Shown here: positions 52,378 to 61,261 of the stretch, in pieces
How positions within the stretch are numbered: position 1 is the stretch's first letter
How the letters are laid out: the number at the start of each line of letters is the position of its first letter
Source of the DNA: Burkholderia savannae
GTDB taxonomy: Bacteria; Pseudomonadota; Gammaproteobacteria; Burkholderiales; Burkholderiaceae
Length of the DNA stretch: 64,000 nucleotides
Assembly (NCBI RefSeq): GCF_001524445.2
Contig: NZ_CP013418.1
Span: 992,001 to 1,056,000, forward strand
Reading direction: 5' to 3'
The notes under the pieces: model-generated
The model's input: the letters and a program-made list of their open reading frames with translations, nothing else
Told to the model about the DNA's origin: nothing
Database searches by the model: none
Program-made: the position numbers and the translations under genes

Positions 52378-53580
52378 TCAAACGCCGCTCGCGATCACGG
52401 CGCCGATCGCTTCCGCGACGATGCCGACGTTCGCTTCGTTCAGCCCGGCGACGCACATCCGGCCCGAGCGCAGCACGTACACGCCGTGCTGCTCGCGCAG
52501 GCAATCGACCTGCGCTTCAGTGAGCCCCGTATACGTGAACATTCCGCGCTGCTTCACGTAGCGCGACAGCGCCTCGCCGTGCACGTGCGCGCGCAGGCCG
52601 TCGTGGATCGCGCTGCGCATCTTCGCGATGCGCCGGCACATCGCCGCGAGCTCTTCCTCCCATTGCGCGCGCAGCGCGGGCGTCGTCAGCACCCGCGCGA
52701 CGATCTTCGCGCCGTAGGTCGGCGGATTGCTGTAGTTCGACCGCACCGCGCCCGCGAGCTGGCCGAGCACGCGCTCGGCCGCCGCCGCGTCGTCGCAGAT
52801 CACCGACAGCGCGCCCACGCGCTCGCCGTACAGCGAGAAATTCTTCGAGAACGAGTTCGCGACGAACGCAGGCACGCCGCGGCGCGCGAGCTCGCGGATC
52901 GCGAACGCGTCGGCCGCGAGACCCGCGCCGAAGCCCTGATACGCCATGTCGACGAACGGCAGCAACTCGCGCGCCTGCAGCACGTCGATCAGCTTCAGCC
53001 ACTGCGCGTCGTCGAGATCGACGCCCGTCGGGTTGTGGCAGCACGCGTGCAGCAGCACCACGCTCTTCTTCGGCAGCGCGTCGATCGCGGCCAGCATCGC
53101 GTCGAACTTCAGGCCGCCCGTCGCCTCGTCGTAGTACGGGTACGTGTTGACCGTGAAGCCCGCGCGCTCGAAGATGAACCGATGATTCTCCCAGCTCGGA
53201 TCGCTGATCCACACCTGCGAATCCGGGAAATAGCGCTTGATGAAGTCCGCGCCCACCTTGAGCGCGCCCGAGCCGCCCAGCGTCTGGACCGTCGCGACGC
53301 ATCCGGCCGCGCGCGCGGCGCTCTCCTCGCCGAACACGACCGCCTGCACCGCGTCGCGATACGACGCGAGCCCCGTCATCGGCAGATACGGCTTCGGACC
53401 GGACTCGCGCTGCACGGCGGCCTCGGCCTCGCGCACGGCGCCCATCACCGGAATCCGGCCGTCGTCGTCGAAATAGATGCCGATGCTCAGATTGACCTTG
53501 CGCGTGCGCGGATCTTTCTGAAAGTTCTCGTTCAGCGTGAGAATCGGATCGCCGGGGTATGCATCGATATGTTCAAACAT
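52378..53580 (-). CDS. tyrB: aromatic amino acid aminotransferase (class I, TyrB/AspC type)
   Basis: A 400-residue PLP enzyme. Key parts: DPILTLNENFQKDPRTRKVNLSIGIYFDDDGRIPVM at the N-terminus, TLGGSGALKVG, HNPTGVDLD (182-190), Asp211 and the PLP lysine Lys246 in SFSKNFSLYGERVG. The FDxHIDAYPGDPI start and SIGIYFDDDG pattern match TyrB-like enzymes that use Tyr, Phe and Trp with 2-oxoglutarate. It follows an AroP-like permease gene by 32 bp on the same strand, making an uptake-plus-transamination operon. Confidence 0.9.
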   Translation of the reverse strand: MFEHIDAYPGDPILTLNENFQKDPRTRKVNLSIGIYFDDDGRIPVMGAVREAEAAVQRESGPKPYLPMTGLASYRDAVQAVVFGEESAARAAGCVATVQTLGGSGALKVGADFIKRYFPDSQVWISDPSWENHRFIFERAGFTVNTYPYYDEATGGLKFDAMLAAIDALPKKSVVLLHACCHNPTGVDLDDAQWLKLIDVLQARELLPFVDMAYQGFGAGLAADAFAIRELARRGVPAFVANSFSKNFSLYGERVGALSVICDDAAAAERVLGQLAGAVRSNYSNPPTYGAKIVARVLTTPALRAQWEEELAAMCRRIAKMRSAIHDGLRAHVHGEALSRYVKQRGMFTYTGLTEAQVDCLREQHGVYVLRSGRMCVAGLNEANVGIVAEAIGAVIASGV

Positions 53581-53612
53581 GGCGGTTTCTGACTGATGAA
53601 GAAAAATCGGGG

Positions 53613-54998
53613 TCACCGGGCCGAGACGCCGTCGCCGAGCGCATAGCCGGCGCCGCGCTGGCGGAACCGGTAGCCGATCGCGAGCACCGCGAGCCACACG
53701 GGGATCAGGTAGACCGACAGGCGCAGATCGGGCGTCCGGAACATGACGACGAGGATGGCCGCCATGAATGCGAGACAGAGATAGTTCGTCAGCGGATAGC
53801 CGAGACTCTTGAAGCGCGTCTGCTCGCCCGCCGCGCGCTTGGCCTGACGGAACCGCAGGTGGATCACGCTGATCATCGCCCAGTTGATGATGATCGCCGA
53901 TACGACGAGTCCCATCAACAGCTCGAACGCCTTGCCCGGCATGAAATAGTTGATCACCACACAGAGCGCGGTCGCGAACGCGGACATGCCGAGCGCCGCG
54001 ATCGGGATGCCGCGCCGGTTCACGCGCGCGAGCGCCTGCGGCGCGTTGCCCTGCCGCGCGAGGCCGTACAGCATCCGGCTGTTGCAATAGACGCAGCTGT
54101 TGTAGACCGACAGCGCGGCCGTCAGCACGACGACGTTCAGCACGTTCGCGGCGACGTCGCTCGACAGCGCGTGGAAGATCAGCACGAACGGGCTGCCGCC
54201 CGTCACGACTTTCTGCCACGGATACAGCGACAGCAGCACGCCGAGCGCGCCGATGTAGAAAATCAGGATGCGGTAGATCACCTGGTTCGTCGCGCGCGGG
54301 ATGCTGTGCGACGGGTCGTTCGCCTCGGCGGCCGTGATGCCGACGAGCTCGAGCCCGCCGAACGAGAACATGATGACCGCCATCGCCATCGCGAGGCCGC
54401 CGATGCCGTTCGGGAAGAAGCCGCCGTGCCGCCACAGGTTCGCGACGCCGGCGTCCGGGCCCGCGTGCCCGGCCAGCAGCAGATAGCCGCCGAAGCCGAT
54501 CATCCCGACGATCGCGGCCACCTTGATGATCGAGAACCAGAATTCGGTTTCGCCATACGACTTGACGCTCGCGAGGTTCACCGCGTTGATCGCGACGAAG
54601 AACACGAGCGCCGAGATCCATGTCGGCACGCCCGGCCACCAGTACTGGACGTAGATGCCGACCGCCGACAGCTCGGCCATGCTCACGAGCACGTACAGCA
54701 CCCAGTAGTTCCAGCCGGACAAAAAGCCCGTGAAGTGCCCGCAGTATTTGTTCGCGAAATAGCTGAACGAGCCGGCGACGGGCTCGTCGACGACCATCTC
54801 GCCCAGCTGCCGCATGATGAAGAACGCGACGACACCGGCGATCGCGTAGCCGAGCAGCACCGACGGCCCCGCCATCTGAATCGTCTGAGCAATGCCGAGA
54901 AAAAGCCCCGTGCCGATCGCGCCGCCTAGCGCGATCAGCTGGATGTGGCGGTTCTTCAGCCCTCGCTTCAGGCCGTCGTTGTCCTGTTCTGAAACCAT
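53613..54998 (-). CDS. aroP: aromatic amino acid permease (AroP/PheP-like)
   Basis: A 461-residue APC transporter with twelve membrane segments. It begins LKRGLKNRHIQLIALGGAIGTGLFLGIAQTIQMAGPSVLLGYAI and has MRQLGEMVVDEPVAGSFSYFANKY, YGETEFWFSIIKVAAI and FSFGGLELVGITAAEANDP, very close to E. coli AroP/PheP by eye. It should import phenylalanine, tyrosine and tryptophan. AGAGG-type ribosome site GGAGAAGAC precedes the ATG. It is first in an operon with the aminotransferase and divergent from an Lrp-type regulator. Confidence 0.9.
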   Translation of the reverse strand: MVSEQDNDGLKRGLKNRHIQLIALGGAIGTGLFLGIAQTIQMAGPSVLLGYAIAGVVAFFIMRQLGEMVVDEPVAGSFSYFANKYCGHFTGFLSGWNYWVLYVLVSMAELSAVGIYVQYWWPGVPTWISALVFFVAINAVNLASVKSYGETEFWFSIIKVAAIVGMIGFGGYLLLAGHAGPDAGVANLWRHGGFFPNGIGGLAMAMAVIMFSFGGLELVGITAAEANDPSHSIPRATNQVIYRILIFYIGALGVLLSLYPWQKVVTGGSPFVLIFHALSSDVAANVLNVVVLTAALSVYNSCVYCNSRMLYGLARQGNAPQALARVNRRGIPIAALGMSAFATALCVVINYFMPGKAFELLMGLVVSAIIINWAMISVIHLRFRQAKRAAGEQTRFKSLGYPLTNYLCLAFMAAILVVMFRTPDLRLSVYLIPVWLAVLAIGYRFRQRGAGYALGDGVSAR

Positions 54999-55247
54999 GT
55001 CTTCTCCGTCTCATCCGCCCTTTCTGGAGGCGGTGCGCCTTCGGACCCGGCCGGGCGCCGTGTACTTGTTCCGGCCGCGCGCGGATGTCGCGGCGAGCGG
55101 CCGGGCTGGGGATGCCGAATTCCTGCGCGGCGTGCGTCGTCGTGCGTCGGGCGGGAAAACCGCTCCCCGCCCGTGCGTGCGCGCACCGATTTTTCATTGA
55201 TCTCGCGCAAAAATCGGGGCTCAGTTTATCGCCGGCAGGATGAAATG

Positions 55248-55275
55248 GGGTTTCGTAAGCCCTTCATGCAAACCC
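55248..55275. promoter_or_regulatory. 28-bp dyad in the AroP/Lrp divergent control region
   Basis: GGGTTT (55248-55253) and AAACCC (55270-55275) form an interrupted inverted repeat, 49 bp before the Lrp gene start, followed by an A+T-rich TACATTATGAGATAAAATT. It is a plausible operator for the Lrp-type regulator. Confidence 0.45.
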
Positions 55276-55323
55276 TACATTATGAGATAAAATTGCATCC
55301 GGGAGACAACTAGGGAAACAAAA

Positions 55324-55791
55324 ATGCAAGAACCGCTTCTTGATCGCATCGATCGCCATCTGCTCGAGATCCTGCAGGAAAACGGCCGCATCTCCAATCT
55401 GGAGCTGGCCAAGGCCGTCGGGCTGTCGCCCGCGCAGACGCTGCGGCGGCACCGGCGCCTCGAGGAACTCGGCGCCATCAAGCGCTACGAGACCCGGCTC
55501 GACGCCGACACGCTCGGCTTCGGCGTCACCGCGTTCGTCCAGGTGACGATGGAGCGAGGCCACATTCGCGACTTGTCGACGTTCCAGAAGCTCGTCTCCG
55601 AGCTCGCGCAGATTCAGGAGTGTTTTTCGGTCACGGGCGATATCGACTACGTGCTGAAAGTCGTCGCCGCGGATCTGAAGGGTTTGTCGACGTTCCTGCT
55701 CGACACGCTGATGCGCATCCCCGGCGTGAGCGGCGTGCATTCGAGCGTGTGTCTCGACGAGATCAAGTGCACGAGCGCGATGCCGCTGTAG
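55324..55791 (+). CDS. Lrp/AsnC-family transcriptional regulator
   Basis: A 155-residue regulator. Helix-turn-helix at 5-60 (LLDRIDRHLLEILQENGRIS, then LELAKAVGLSPAQTLRRHRRLEELGAI), and a RAM/AsnC ligand-binding domain at about 65-145 (FVQVTMERGHIRDLSTFQKL, then ECFSVTGDIDYVLKVVAADL). It is divergent from the AroP-aminotransferase operon; aromatic amino acids are the likely ligands. GGGAAAC lies upstream of the ATG. Confidence 0.93.
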   Translation: MQEPLLDRIDRHLLEILQENGRISNLELAKAVGLSPAQTLRRHRRLEELGAIKRYETRLDADTLGFGVTAFVQVTMERGHIRDLSTFQKLVSELAQIQECFSVTGDIDYVLKVVAADLKGLSTFLLDTLMRIPGVSGVHSSVCLDEIKCTSAMPL

Positions 55792-56823
55792 CCGCGCGAA
55801 CGGGCGCGGAAACACGCCGCGCTCGAGAGAAGCGCGCGCCGCGAATGAACGCGAGTCGGCCAATGAGGCTCGTCAGGGAGAACGGTAGGGTCGCGGCCGG
55901 CTCCTAGGGGGAAATGGCCGCGGCCGGCAATCGTCGCGATGCATAAGCCGCCCGCATCAGCGCCGATCGATCGAGCGATGTTTTGATGTCCTGCTGTCCT
56001 GAATCGGGCCGCGGCTCGCACCCGCAATCAACCGCGGCGTGATCCTCGCAGTCGGCAGCCGACGCCGACGGTCCGGCAGCGCGACCGCGCAATCCCGAGC
56101 CGACCCGGCGCGCCATTCATTTCCGTGATGCATGCGCCCATAGACCCGCCGCAATTCGCGCCGGAAAAAGTCTGTGGCCGAGCCCGTGGCGCTCATGGGA
56201 AATTGCTCGATCAACTCTCATCGACACGGCTTGCTCTTCGAATATTTCGTCATGCCGACGGCTTAATTCTCGACGCCTCGATATATTCAATTCGGCATAT
56301 GCGCTTCTTCCCTAATACGCCAGACCACCGCCGATTCCGATAGAAGAGGATCGTCGCGGCCGGCGCAATGGCGTCCGGAGCATATTACGCATCCACTCTC
56401 GAAATCGTTCCTGTCGAGCCCGAATGGGGACTGCCGGCCGATCACGCATTTCGGTTCGTCGCCCCGCCCCGGAGGGCCCATGCCGGCGAGCGGCCGCAAG
56501 CATTCGCCGACCGTCCCGGCATGCCGGAAGCAACCGAATGACGCCAATTTCCCGAGTGACGCAAACCCCAATAAAAGCGCGCTTCGATTTCTCTATTTAT
56601 TTGAAAACGGATACGGCATGTCCTAGTCTGTAAATGACCAAGACACCGAAAGCTCCGGCCTGTTTCAACGCCTTCCTTCGGTTAGATCTGCATGGTTCAA
56701 TTCATCTTGCGGCGCCGAAGACAATACAACGACGCGCATCGACCAAGAATGATTGCCGCGCATACGCGCATGCCGACTCATCGGATTCAGTTCAAAAAAA
56801 TGAACTACAAAGGACAATAAACG
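55792..56823. other. 1.0-kb intergenic stretch at the border of the QueA-like cluster
   Basis: No supported gene. G+C falls towards the right, and AAAGGACAATAAACG just before 56824 contains the ribosome site of the QueA-like gene. The stretch may mark the left boundary of an acquired cluster. Confidence 0.5.
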
Positions 56824-57888
56824 ATGAAAACCGACGATTTTGATTTCGGCCTTGATCGGAATGCCGTGCCGACCGATCCCGTCGAATTGCGCGGCAGGCG
56901 TCGCGACAGCGGCAAAATGATCGTTCTCGATCGCGCGGCGGCAACGATCGAGCACACGGTCTTCTCGACGATTTCCGACCATCTTCATCCGGGTGATCTC
57001 CTGGTGTTCAACGACAGCTACATGCTGTCGAACACGTTGTCGTTCCAGCATGCCGACGAATCGGCCCATGTGATCGTGTACGGTCACGAGCCGGACGGAA
57101 CCAACATCGTCGAGCTCCGGTCTTCCCTGTCGCCGAAAGCCGGCCTCACGCTGACCTCCACCGACGAAGACCGCCTCACCTGCACGCTGCTCGCGCCACA
57201 GCCGGACCGACTCTGGCGGGCGCGATTCGAACCCGCCGAGGAATTGGCTCGCGTCCTCGATCGATACGGATGGCGCTGCGACGACGAGCTCCAACTGAAC
57301 CCGGCTTACTGGAGCACCAGGCGCGACGCCTACCGCTCCGTCTATGCCAAGAAGCCCGGCTCGCTGGAAATTCCTTCAGCAGGCCTGCATTTCTCCGCCG
57401 ACGTGCTAAAGGAAATCGCCGAAAAAGGCGTGGAATTCGCTTACGTCACGCTGCATGTCGGCGCGACGGAAATCCTCGCGGTTCGCCATATCAGCGAGGA
57501 CGAGATCGAGCATCACAAGGTGAGGCCCGAGTACTTCGAAGTGAGCGCCGAGGCAGCCGAGCAAATCAACCGCGCGCGCGCGGAGAAGCGCCGCATCATA
57601 GCCATCGGCACGACGGCCATGCGAACGCTGGAATCGCTCGCGGCGCATGGCGAGCCGGGCGCCGCCCTCCGCGCCCAAGCGGGATGGACCGAGCTCTACA
57701 TCTATCCCGGATTCGAGTTCAAGATCGCGGACGGGCTGCTCACGAACCTGCATCGCCCGCGATCGAGCCACATCGTGCTGACCGCGGCTTTCGCGGGCAA
57801 GGATCTCCTCATGCGCGGCTACGCGGAGATTCTCGAGATGGGGGAATACGAATTCGACATGTTCGGCGACAGCATGCTGATTCTGTAA
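56824..57888 (+). CDS. QueA-like S-adenosylmethionine ribosyltransferase/isomerase paralogue
   Basis: A 354-residue homologue of QueA, which transfers and isomerises the ribosyl part of SAM onto the 7-deazaguanine of tRNA. Shared blocks: LHPGDLLVFNDS, YAKKPGSLEIPSAGLHFSADVL, TLHVGATEI, INRARAEKRRIIAIGTTAMRTLES, TELYIYPGFEFKIADGLLTN and the GDSMLIL end. Changes from canonical motifs: NDTKV-x-PARL is NDSYMLSNTL, APTAGLHF is IPSAGLHF, the H-x-MHSE motif is HHKVRPEYFE and TNFHLPKS is TNLHRPRS. A SAM-ribosyl reaction on a non-tRNA acceptor is therefore likely. The next gene starts 4 bp after its stop. Codon use appears less G/C-biased than in neighbouring regions. Confidence 0.82.
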   Translation: MKTDDFDFGLDRNAVPTDPVELRGRRRDSGKMIVLDRAAATIEHTVFSTISDHLHPGDLLVFNDSYMLSNTLSFQHADESAHVIVYGHEPDGTNIVELRSSLSPKAGLTLTSTDEDRLTCTLLAPQPDRLWRARFEPAEELARVLDRYGWRCDDELQLNPAYWSTRRDAYRSVYAKKPGSLEIPSAGLHFSADVLKEIAEKGVEFAYVTLHVGATEILAVRHISEDEIEHHKVRPEYFEVSAEAAEQINRARAEKRRIIAIGTTAMRTLESLAAHGEPGAALRAQAGWTELYIYPGFEFKIADGLLTNLHRPRSSHIVLTAAFAGKDLLMRGYAEILEMGEYEFDMFGDSMLIL

Positions 57889-57892
57889 CGGC

Positions 57893-59197
57893 ATGACACG
57901 GTCGACGGAGAGCACGCGACGAGACAAGCGCATCGACACCGTCGTGATCGGCGCCGGTCACGCGGGCCTTTGCATGAGCTACGTCCTGCAACGCGAGAGG
58001 CGCGAACACGTGGTGCTGGAGAAGGCGCGCGCACTCGAACAATGGCGCTCGGCGCGCTGGGATTCGTTCAGAATCAACTCTCCGCTCGCCTATTCACGGC
58101 TGATGGGGCAAACCGACGGATTTCCCGGCACCCGGCGAAGCATCCCGCTCGAAGAGATCGTACGGATGTGGGACGCATGCATCGCACAGCGGCGCTTTCC
58201 CATTCGCGAGCACTGCCGGGTCTGCTCGGTCGAGCGGATCGAAGGCGGGCGTTTCCGGATACACGTCGAAAGCGACGATGGCCCGCAGCGCTACGACGCG
58301 CTGAACGTCGTCGCCGCGCCAGGCAATTATCAACTCGTGAGCATTCCCGACTTTGCGCGGCATCTGCGCACCGACGTGCAACAACTTCACGTCGGGACAT
58401 ATACGAACCCTTCGGCCGTCCAGGACGGCTCGGTTCTGGTGGTCGGCGGCGGACAAACGGGCGTGCAGCTCAGCGAGGAACTGGCCGGGGCCGGCCGCCG
58501 CGTGTACCTGGCGACGTCGAGAGTCGAGGGAACCCCACGCAGCTACCGCGGCGAGGACATCATGTTCTGGCTGGACCGCATCGGGCTGCTGCGCGCGCCG
58601 GCGAGCCCATTCGCGCATTCCGCCGGGCAACACGACCGCATGCCCATCGTCGGCCACGATCATCCGATTTCTCACCATTCATTGGCTCGGCTCGGCGTTC
58701 AATTGTTAGGGCGACTGAACGGCATCTCGCCGGACGGCGCAATCGCGACGTTCGACGAGGATCTGCACGCCAACGTTGCATGCGCATCGCAAGGCTGCCG
58801 GGAACTGATCGATCGCATCGAGCGCTGGATCGCAAGCCGGAACGCGAGCGAGCGGGCACGGTATCCGCCACCGACCATCGAGCCGGCATGGCAGCCCTAT
58901 CCCCCGCTGCTCGCGTCGACTCCTCCCGCGCGCCTGGCGCTGCGCGAGCACGGCATCCGCGCCGTCGTGTGGGCGACGGGCTGGCGCACCGACCTGAGCT
59001 GGCTGCGGATCGGCGCGGTCCGCCGGGCACTGAATTCTCGCGGACTGCCCGCATCCTGCGAAACGCCGGTCGAAGGCTTCTTTTGGCTGGGCTTCCACGG
59101 ACTTCGTACGCAGTCCTCGGGAACGGTAGCCGGGTTCCATCTCGACGCGCCTTATATCGCCGCCCGGCTGCGACGCCGCGCCGACACGCGATCATGA
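57893..59197 (+). CDS. flavin-containing monooxygenase-like oxidoreductase
   Basis: A 434-residue flavoprotein. First dinucleotide fold TVVIGAGHAGLCMSYVLQRE (about 16-35), then WRSARWDSFRINSPLAYSRL near 51-70, and a second fold VLVVGGGQTGVQLSEELAGAGRRVYLATS near 182-210 followed by SYRGEDIMFWLD. VVWATGWRTDLSWLRI lies near the C-terminus. The pattern resembles FMO/CzcO-like enzymes and the MSMEG_0569 group. It starts 4 bp after the QueA-like gene and is surely cotranslated with it. N- or C-hydroxylation of the shared product is plausible, but the substrate is unknown. Confidence 0.85.
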   Translation: MTRSTESTRRDKRIDTVVIGAGHAGLCMSYVLQRERREHVVLEKARALEQWRSARWDSFRINSPLAYSRLMGQTDGFPGTRRSIPLEEIVRMWDACIAQRRFPIREHCRVCSVERIEGGRFRIHVESDDGPQRYDALNVVAAPGNYQLVSIPDFARHLRTDVQQLHVGTYTNPSAVQDGSVLVVGGGQTGVQLSEELAGAGRRVYLATSRVEGTPRSYRGEDIMFWLDRIGLLRAPASPFAHSAGQHDRMPIVGHDHPISHHSLARLGVQLLGRLNGISPDGAIATFDEDLHANVACASQGCRELIDRIERWIASRNASERARYPPPTIEPAWQPYPPLLASTPPARLALREHGIRAVVWATGWRTDLSWLRIGAVRRALNSRGLPASCETPVEGFFWLGFHGLRTQSSGTVAGFHLDAPYIAARLRRRADTRS

Positions 59198-59491
59198 TGC
59201 GCGGCTGCGAGCACGTCATCGTCGACGCGGGGCGCGTCGGCGCCACCGTCCGGCGTTGCTTCGGCATCGTATCGAAACGCGCCGCGGCCATCGGCCCCGA
59301 CGCGTTCGACGAGCCCGACAGTGGGCCCACGCATCGGCCCCCCTTCGCCCGCCATGACGACGCTGGCGGAATCGCGACGCAGCTTTCTCTCGATCGCGTC
59401 CGGGCAAGACTCGTCCGTCGCTCGACGGCCGAATGCGCGCGGCTTCAACAGGCCGGCGGGGCGCGGCCCCAGCGCGTGTTCGGACAACCGC

Positions 59492-60955
59492 TCAGCGAAT
59501 CTCCGTGTTGACGATGGCCTCGACCAGCGTCTTGCCGACGCCGGTGAGCGCGACCGTGCCCTCCGCGGGTCGAATCGTCGTGAGCCCTCGCTGCTCCAGG
59601 CTCTGAAACACCGGTTTCCAGCGCTGATCGAAGAGCGAGCTGCCGGCGAACCTCGCGCGATGCCAATCGTCTCGAAGCAGCTGGCACGTGGTGAGCGCGC
59701 GGCGCATCGAGCTGGCGATCTCCTCTTCCGCGCTCATTTCCGACTGCTCGAGCGGCAATTCCCCGCTTGCGATCGCATCGACGTACTCTCCCGGCCGCGT
59801 CACGACGTTGGCCGCGCAACGCCGAGTCGCGGAACTGCCCCCCAACCCGATTCCGACTTCGGCGAACTGCTTGTCCTGATCGAGGACGAGCGACTTCCAT
59901 CGTCCGCATCCGGTTTGCGGCTTCTGGAAATACATGGTCGGATACTCGAAGAGCCCGGCATCCTCCAGCAACGCGACTGCCGCCTCGCGCATCTGATATT
60001 GCTCGCCCAAGCTCGGCCAGCGATGGCCCTCCCGCGATGCGCGCGCCCTGCTCGCCGGGCTCTGCCACCTGGCGGGAACGCCCGCGATCGCGGTGCCGGT
60101 TTCGCCGAACGCGCGAAGGTGCAGCTTCGTCATCACGACCGTGCTGTAACCCAGTTCCAGCATGCGCCGAACGTCGTGACAGAAACCCGCGACACGTTGA
60201 TCGAGCAATCCGTAGATCAGATCGCCGTCCACCCGCTCGAAGCCCAACCGGAACGCGTCGCGAATGACCGCCCGGGCTTCCTCGGCCGTGTGTTCTCGCC
60301 CGGCGAGCGCAACCAGCCGATCGTCGAAAGACTGAATGCCGTAGGTGATCTTTCGGCATCCTTTTTCATGGAGAAGCGCGAGCTTGTCGCTCGTGAGGCT
60401 GTCTGGGCTGCCCTCGATGCGAATGGTGGTGCCGGCGTTGAACCCGAAATTCGACCGGTAGAAATCGAGAAGCTCGGCCAGCAGATCGTCGGGCAAAAGA
60501 GTGGGCGTTCCGCCGAACAGGCAAAACTCTCCAACCGGAGCGTCGCGTAACGCAGGCACCCGCGTCAGCCACAGCCTGGCCTCGGCGATGTTCAGCTCGA
60601 CCCAGTTTCGAGCCTGCTCGCGAAACGCCGCCGCATCGCGCTTGCGCATGACGATGGGAAATTGACAGAAGTAGCAATGGTATTGGCAAAGCGGAATCGT
60701 CGCCCACAAAAAATAGGGATTTCGTTCCTCCAGCTCGGCCTGAAGATTTTGAAGAAACCGTTCGCGGGAGCACGCCCTCGTACCCGGAAACACGTGCGAA
60801 CCGAACGGGTCGCTCACGACGTATCGAAGAAGATGATCGTTCTCGGGCCGGCACAACACGTCCGCCGCACGCGGCCGCGGATAATCCCCGTCGACGATCA
60901 TCAGGCTCTCTCGAGGACTCACACGTTCTAGCATCAGGATGGGCGAGCTGGACAT
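59492..60955 (-). CDS. HemN/HemW-like radical SAM enzyme
   Basis: A 487-residue radical SAM protein. The iron-sulfur motif is Cys90-x3-Cys94-x2-Cys97 (IPLCQYHCYFCQFP). HemN-type features follow: FCLFGGTPTLLPDDLL, IRIEGSPDSLTSDKL, ITYGIQSFDDRLVALAGREHTAEEARAVI and VDGDLIYGLLDQ. HemN-like enzymes outside haem synthesis act as methyltransferases or cyclopropanases in specialised metabolism. Start at 60955: AGGAGGT lies 9 nt upstream; a GTG three codons earlier overlaps that site. It converges with the flavin enzyme gene and was probably cotranscribed with the glycosyltransferase before a MITE entered the junction. Confidence 0.87.
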   Translation of the reverse strand: MSSSPILMLERVSPRESLMIVDGDYPRPRAADVLCRPENDHLLRYVVSDPFGSHVFPGTRACSRERFLQNLQAELEERNPYFLWATIPLCQYHCYFCQFPIVMRKRDAAAFREQARNWVELNIAEARLWLTRVPALRDAPVGEFCLFGGTPTLLPDDLLAELLDFYRSNFGFNAGTTIRIEGSPDSLTSDKLALLHEKGCRKITYGIQSFDDRLVALAGREHTAEEARAVIRDAFRLGFERVDGDLIYGLLDQRVAGFCHDVRRMLELGYSTVVMTKLHLRAFGETGTAIAGVPARWQSPASRARASREGHRWPSLGEQYQMREAAVALLEDAGLFEYPTMYFQKPQTGCGRWKSLVLDQDKQFAEVGIGLGGSSATRRCAANVVTRPGEYVDAIASGELPLEQSEMSAEEEIASSMRRALTTCQLLRDDWHRARFAGSSLFDQRWKPVFQSLEQRGLTTIRPAEGTVALTGVGKTLVEAIVNTEIR

Positions 60956-60967
60956 CGATGGCACCTC

Positions 60968-61261
60968 CTAGGGCCTGTTCCCGCTAATAACGGGCTTGCG
61001 CTGGCCGCCAGAAGGGCCGAGCGCAAGGATTGCGACGAAGCGAATACTCGACGTATTCGCGAGGAGCATGACGCAGCGATCGGCCCTTCTGGCGGCCAGC
61101 CCCTCGACGGATTTTTTTCGGTCACGGGAACGTGCCTTTGTGCCCGCATAGCGGCGTCGTTCGTCGTTGCAATAGCCGACGGCTATTGCGCCTCCTCTCT
61201 CCTTGCCCTGCGGGCGCAAAGGCACGTTCGCAAGCCCGTGATTAGCGGGAACAGGCCCTAG
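60968..61261. mobile_element. MITE-like element with nested inverted repeats and CTAG target duplication
   Basis: A 286-bp element (60972-61257) flanked by CTAG on both sides (60968-60971, 61258-61261). Its ends are inverted repeats of about 29 bp, starting GGCCTGTTCCCGCTAAT, with one mismatch. Inside are further hairpins: CTGGCCGCCAGAAGGGCCG (61001-61019) with its complement (61081-61099), a palindrome GCGAATAC-TCGAC-GTATTCGC (61040-61060), GAACGTGCCTTTG (61128-61140) with CAAAGGCACGTTC (61217-61229), and GCAATAGCC-GAC-GGCTATTGC (61169-61189). No transposase. End sequence and CTAG target resemble IS5-family elements, so a related transposase may mobilise it. Confidence 0.82.
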
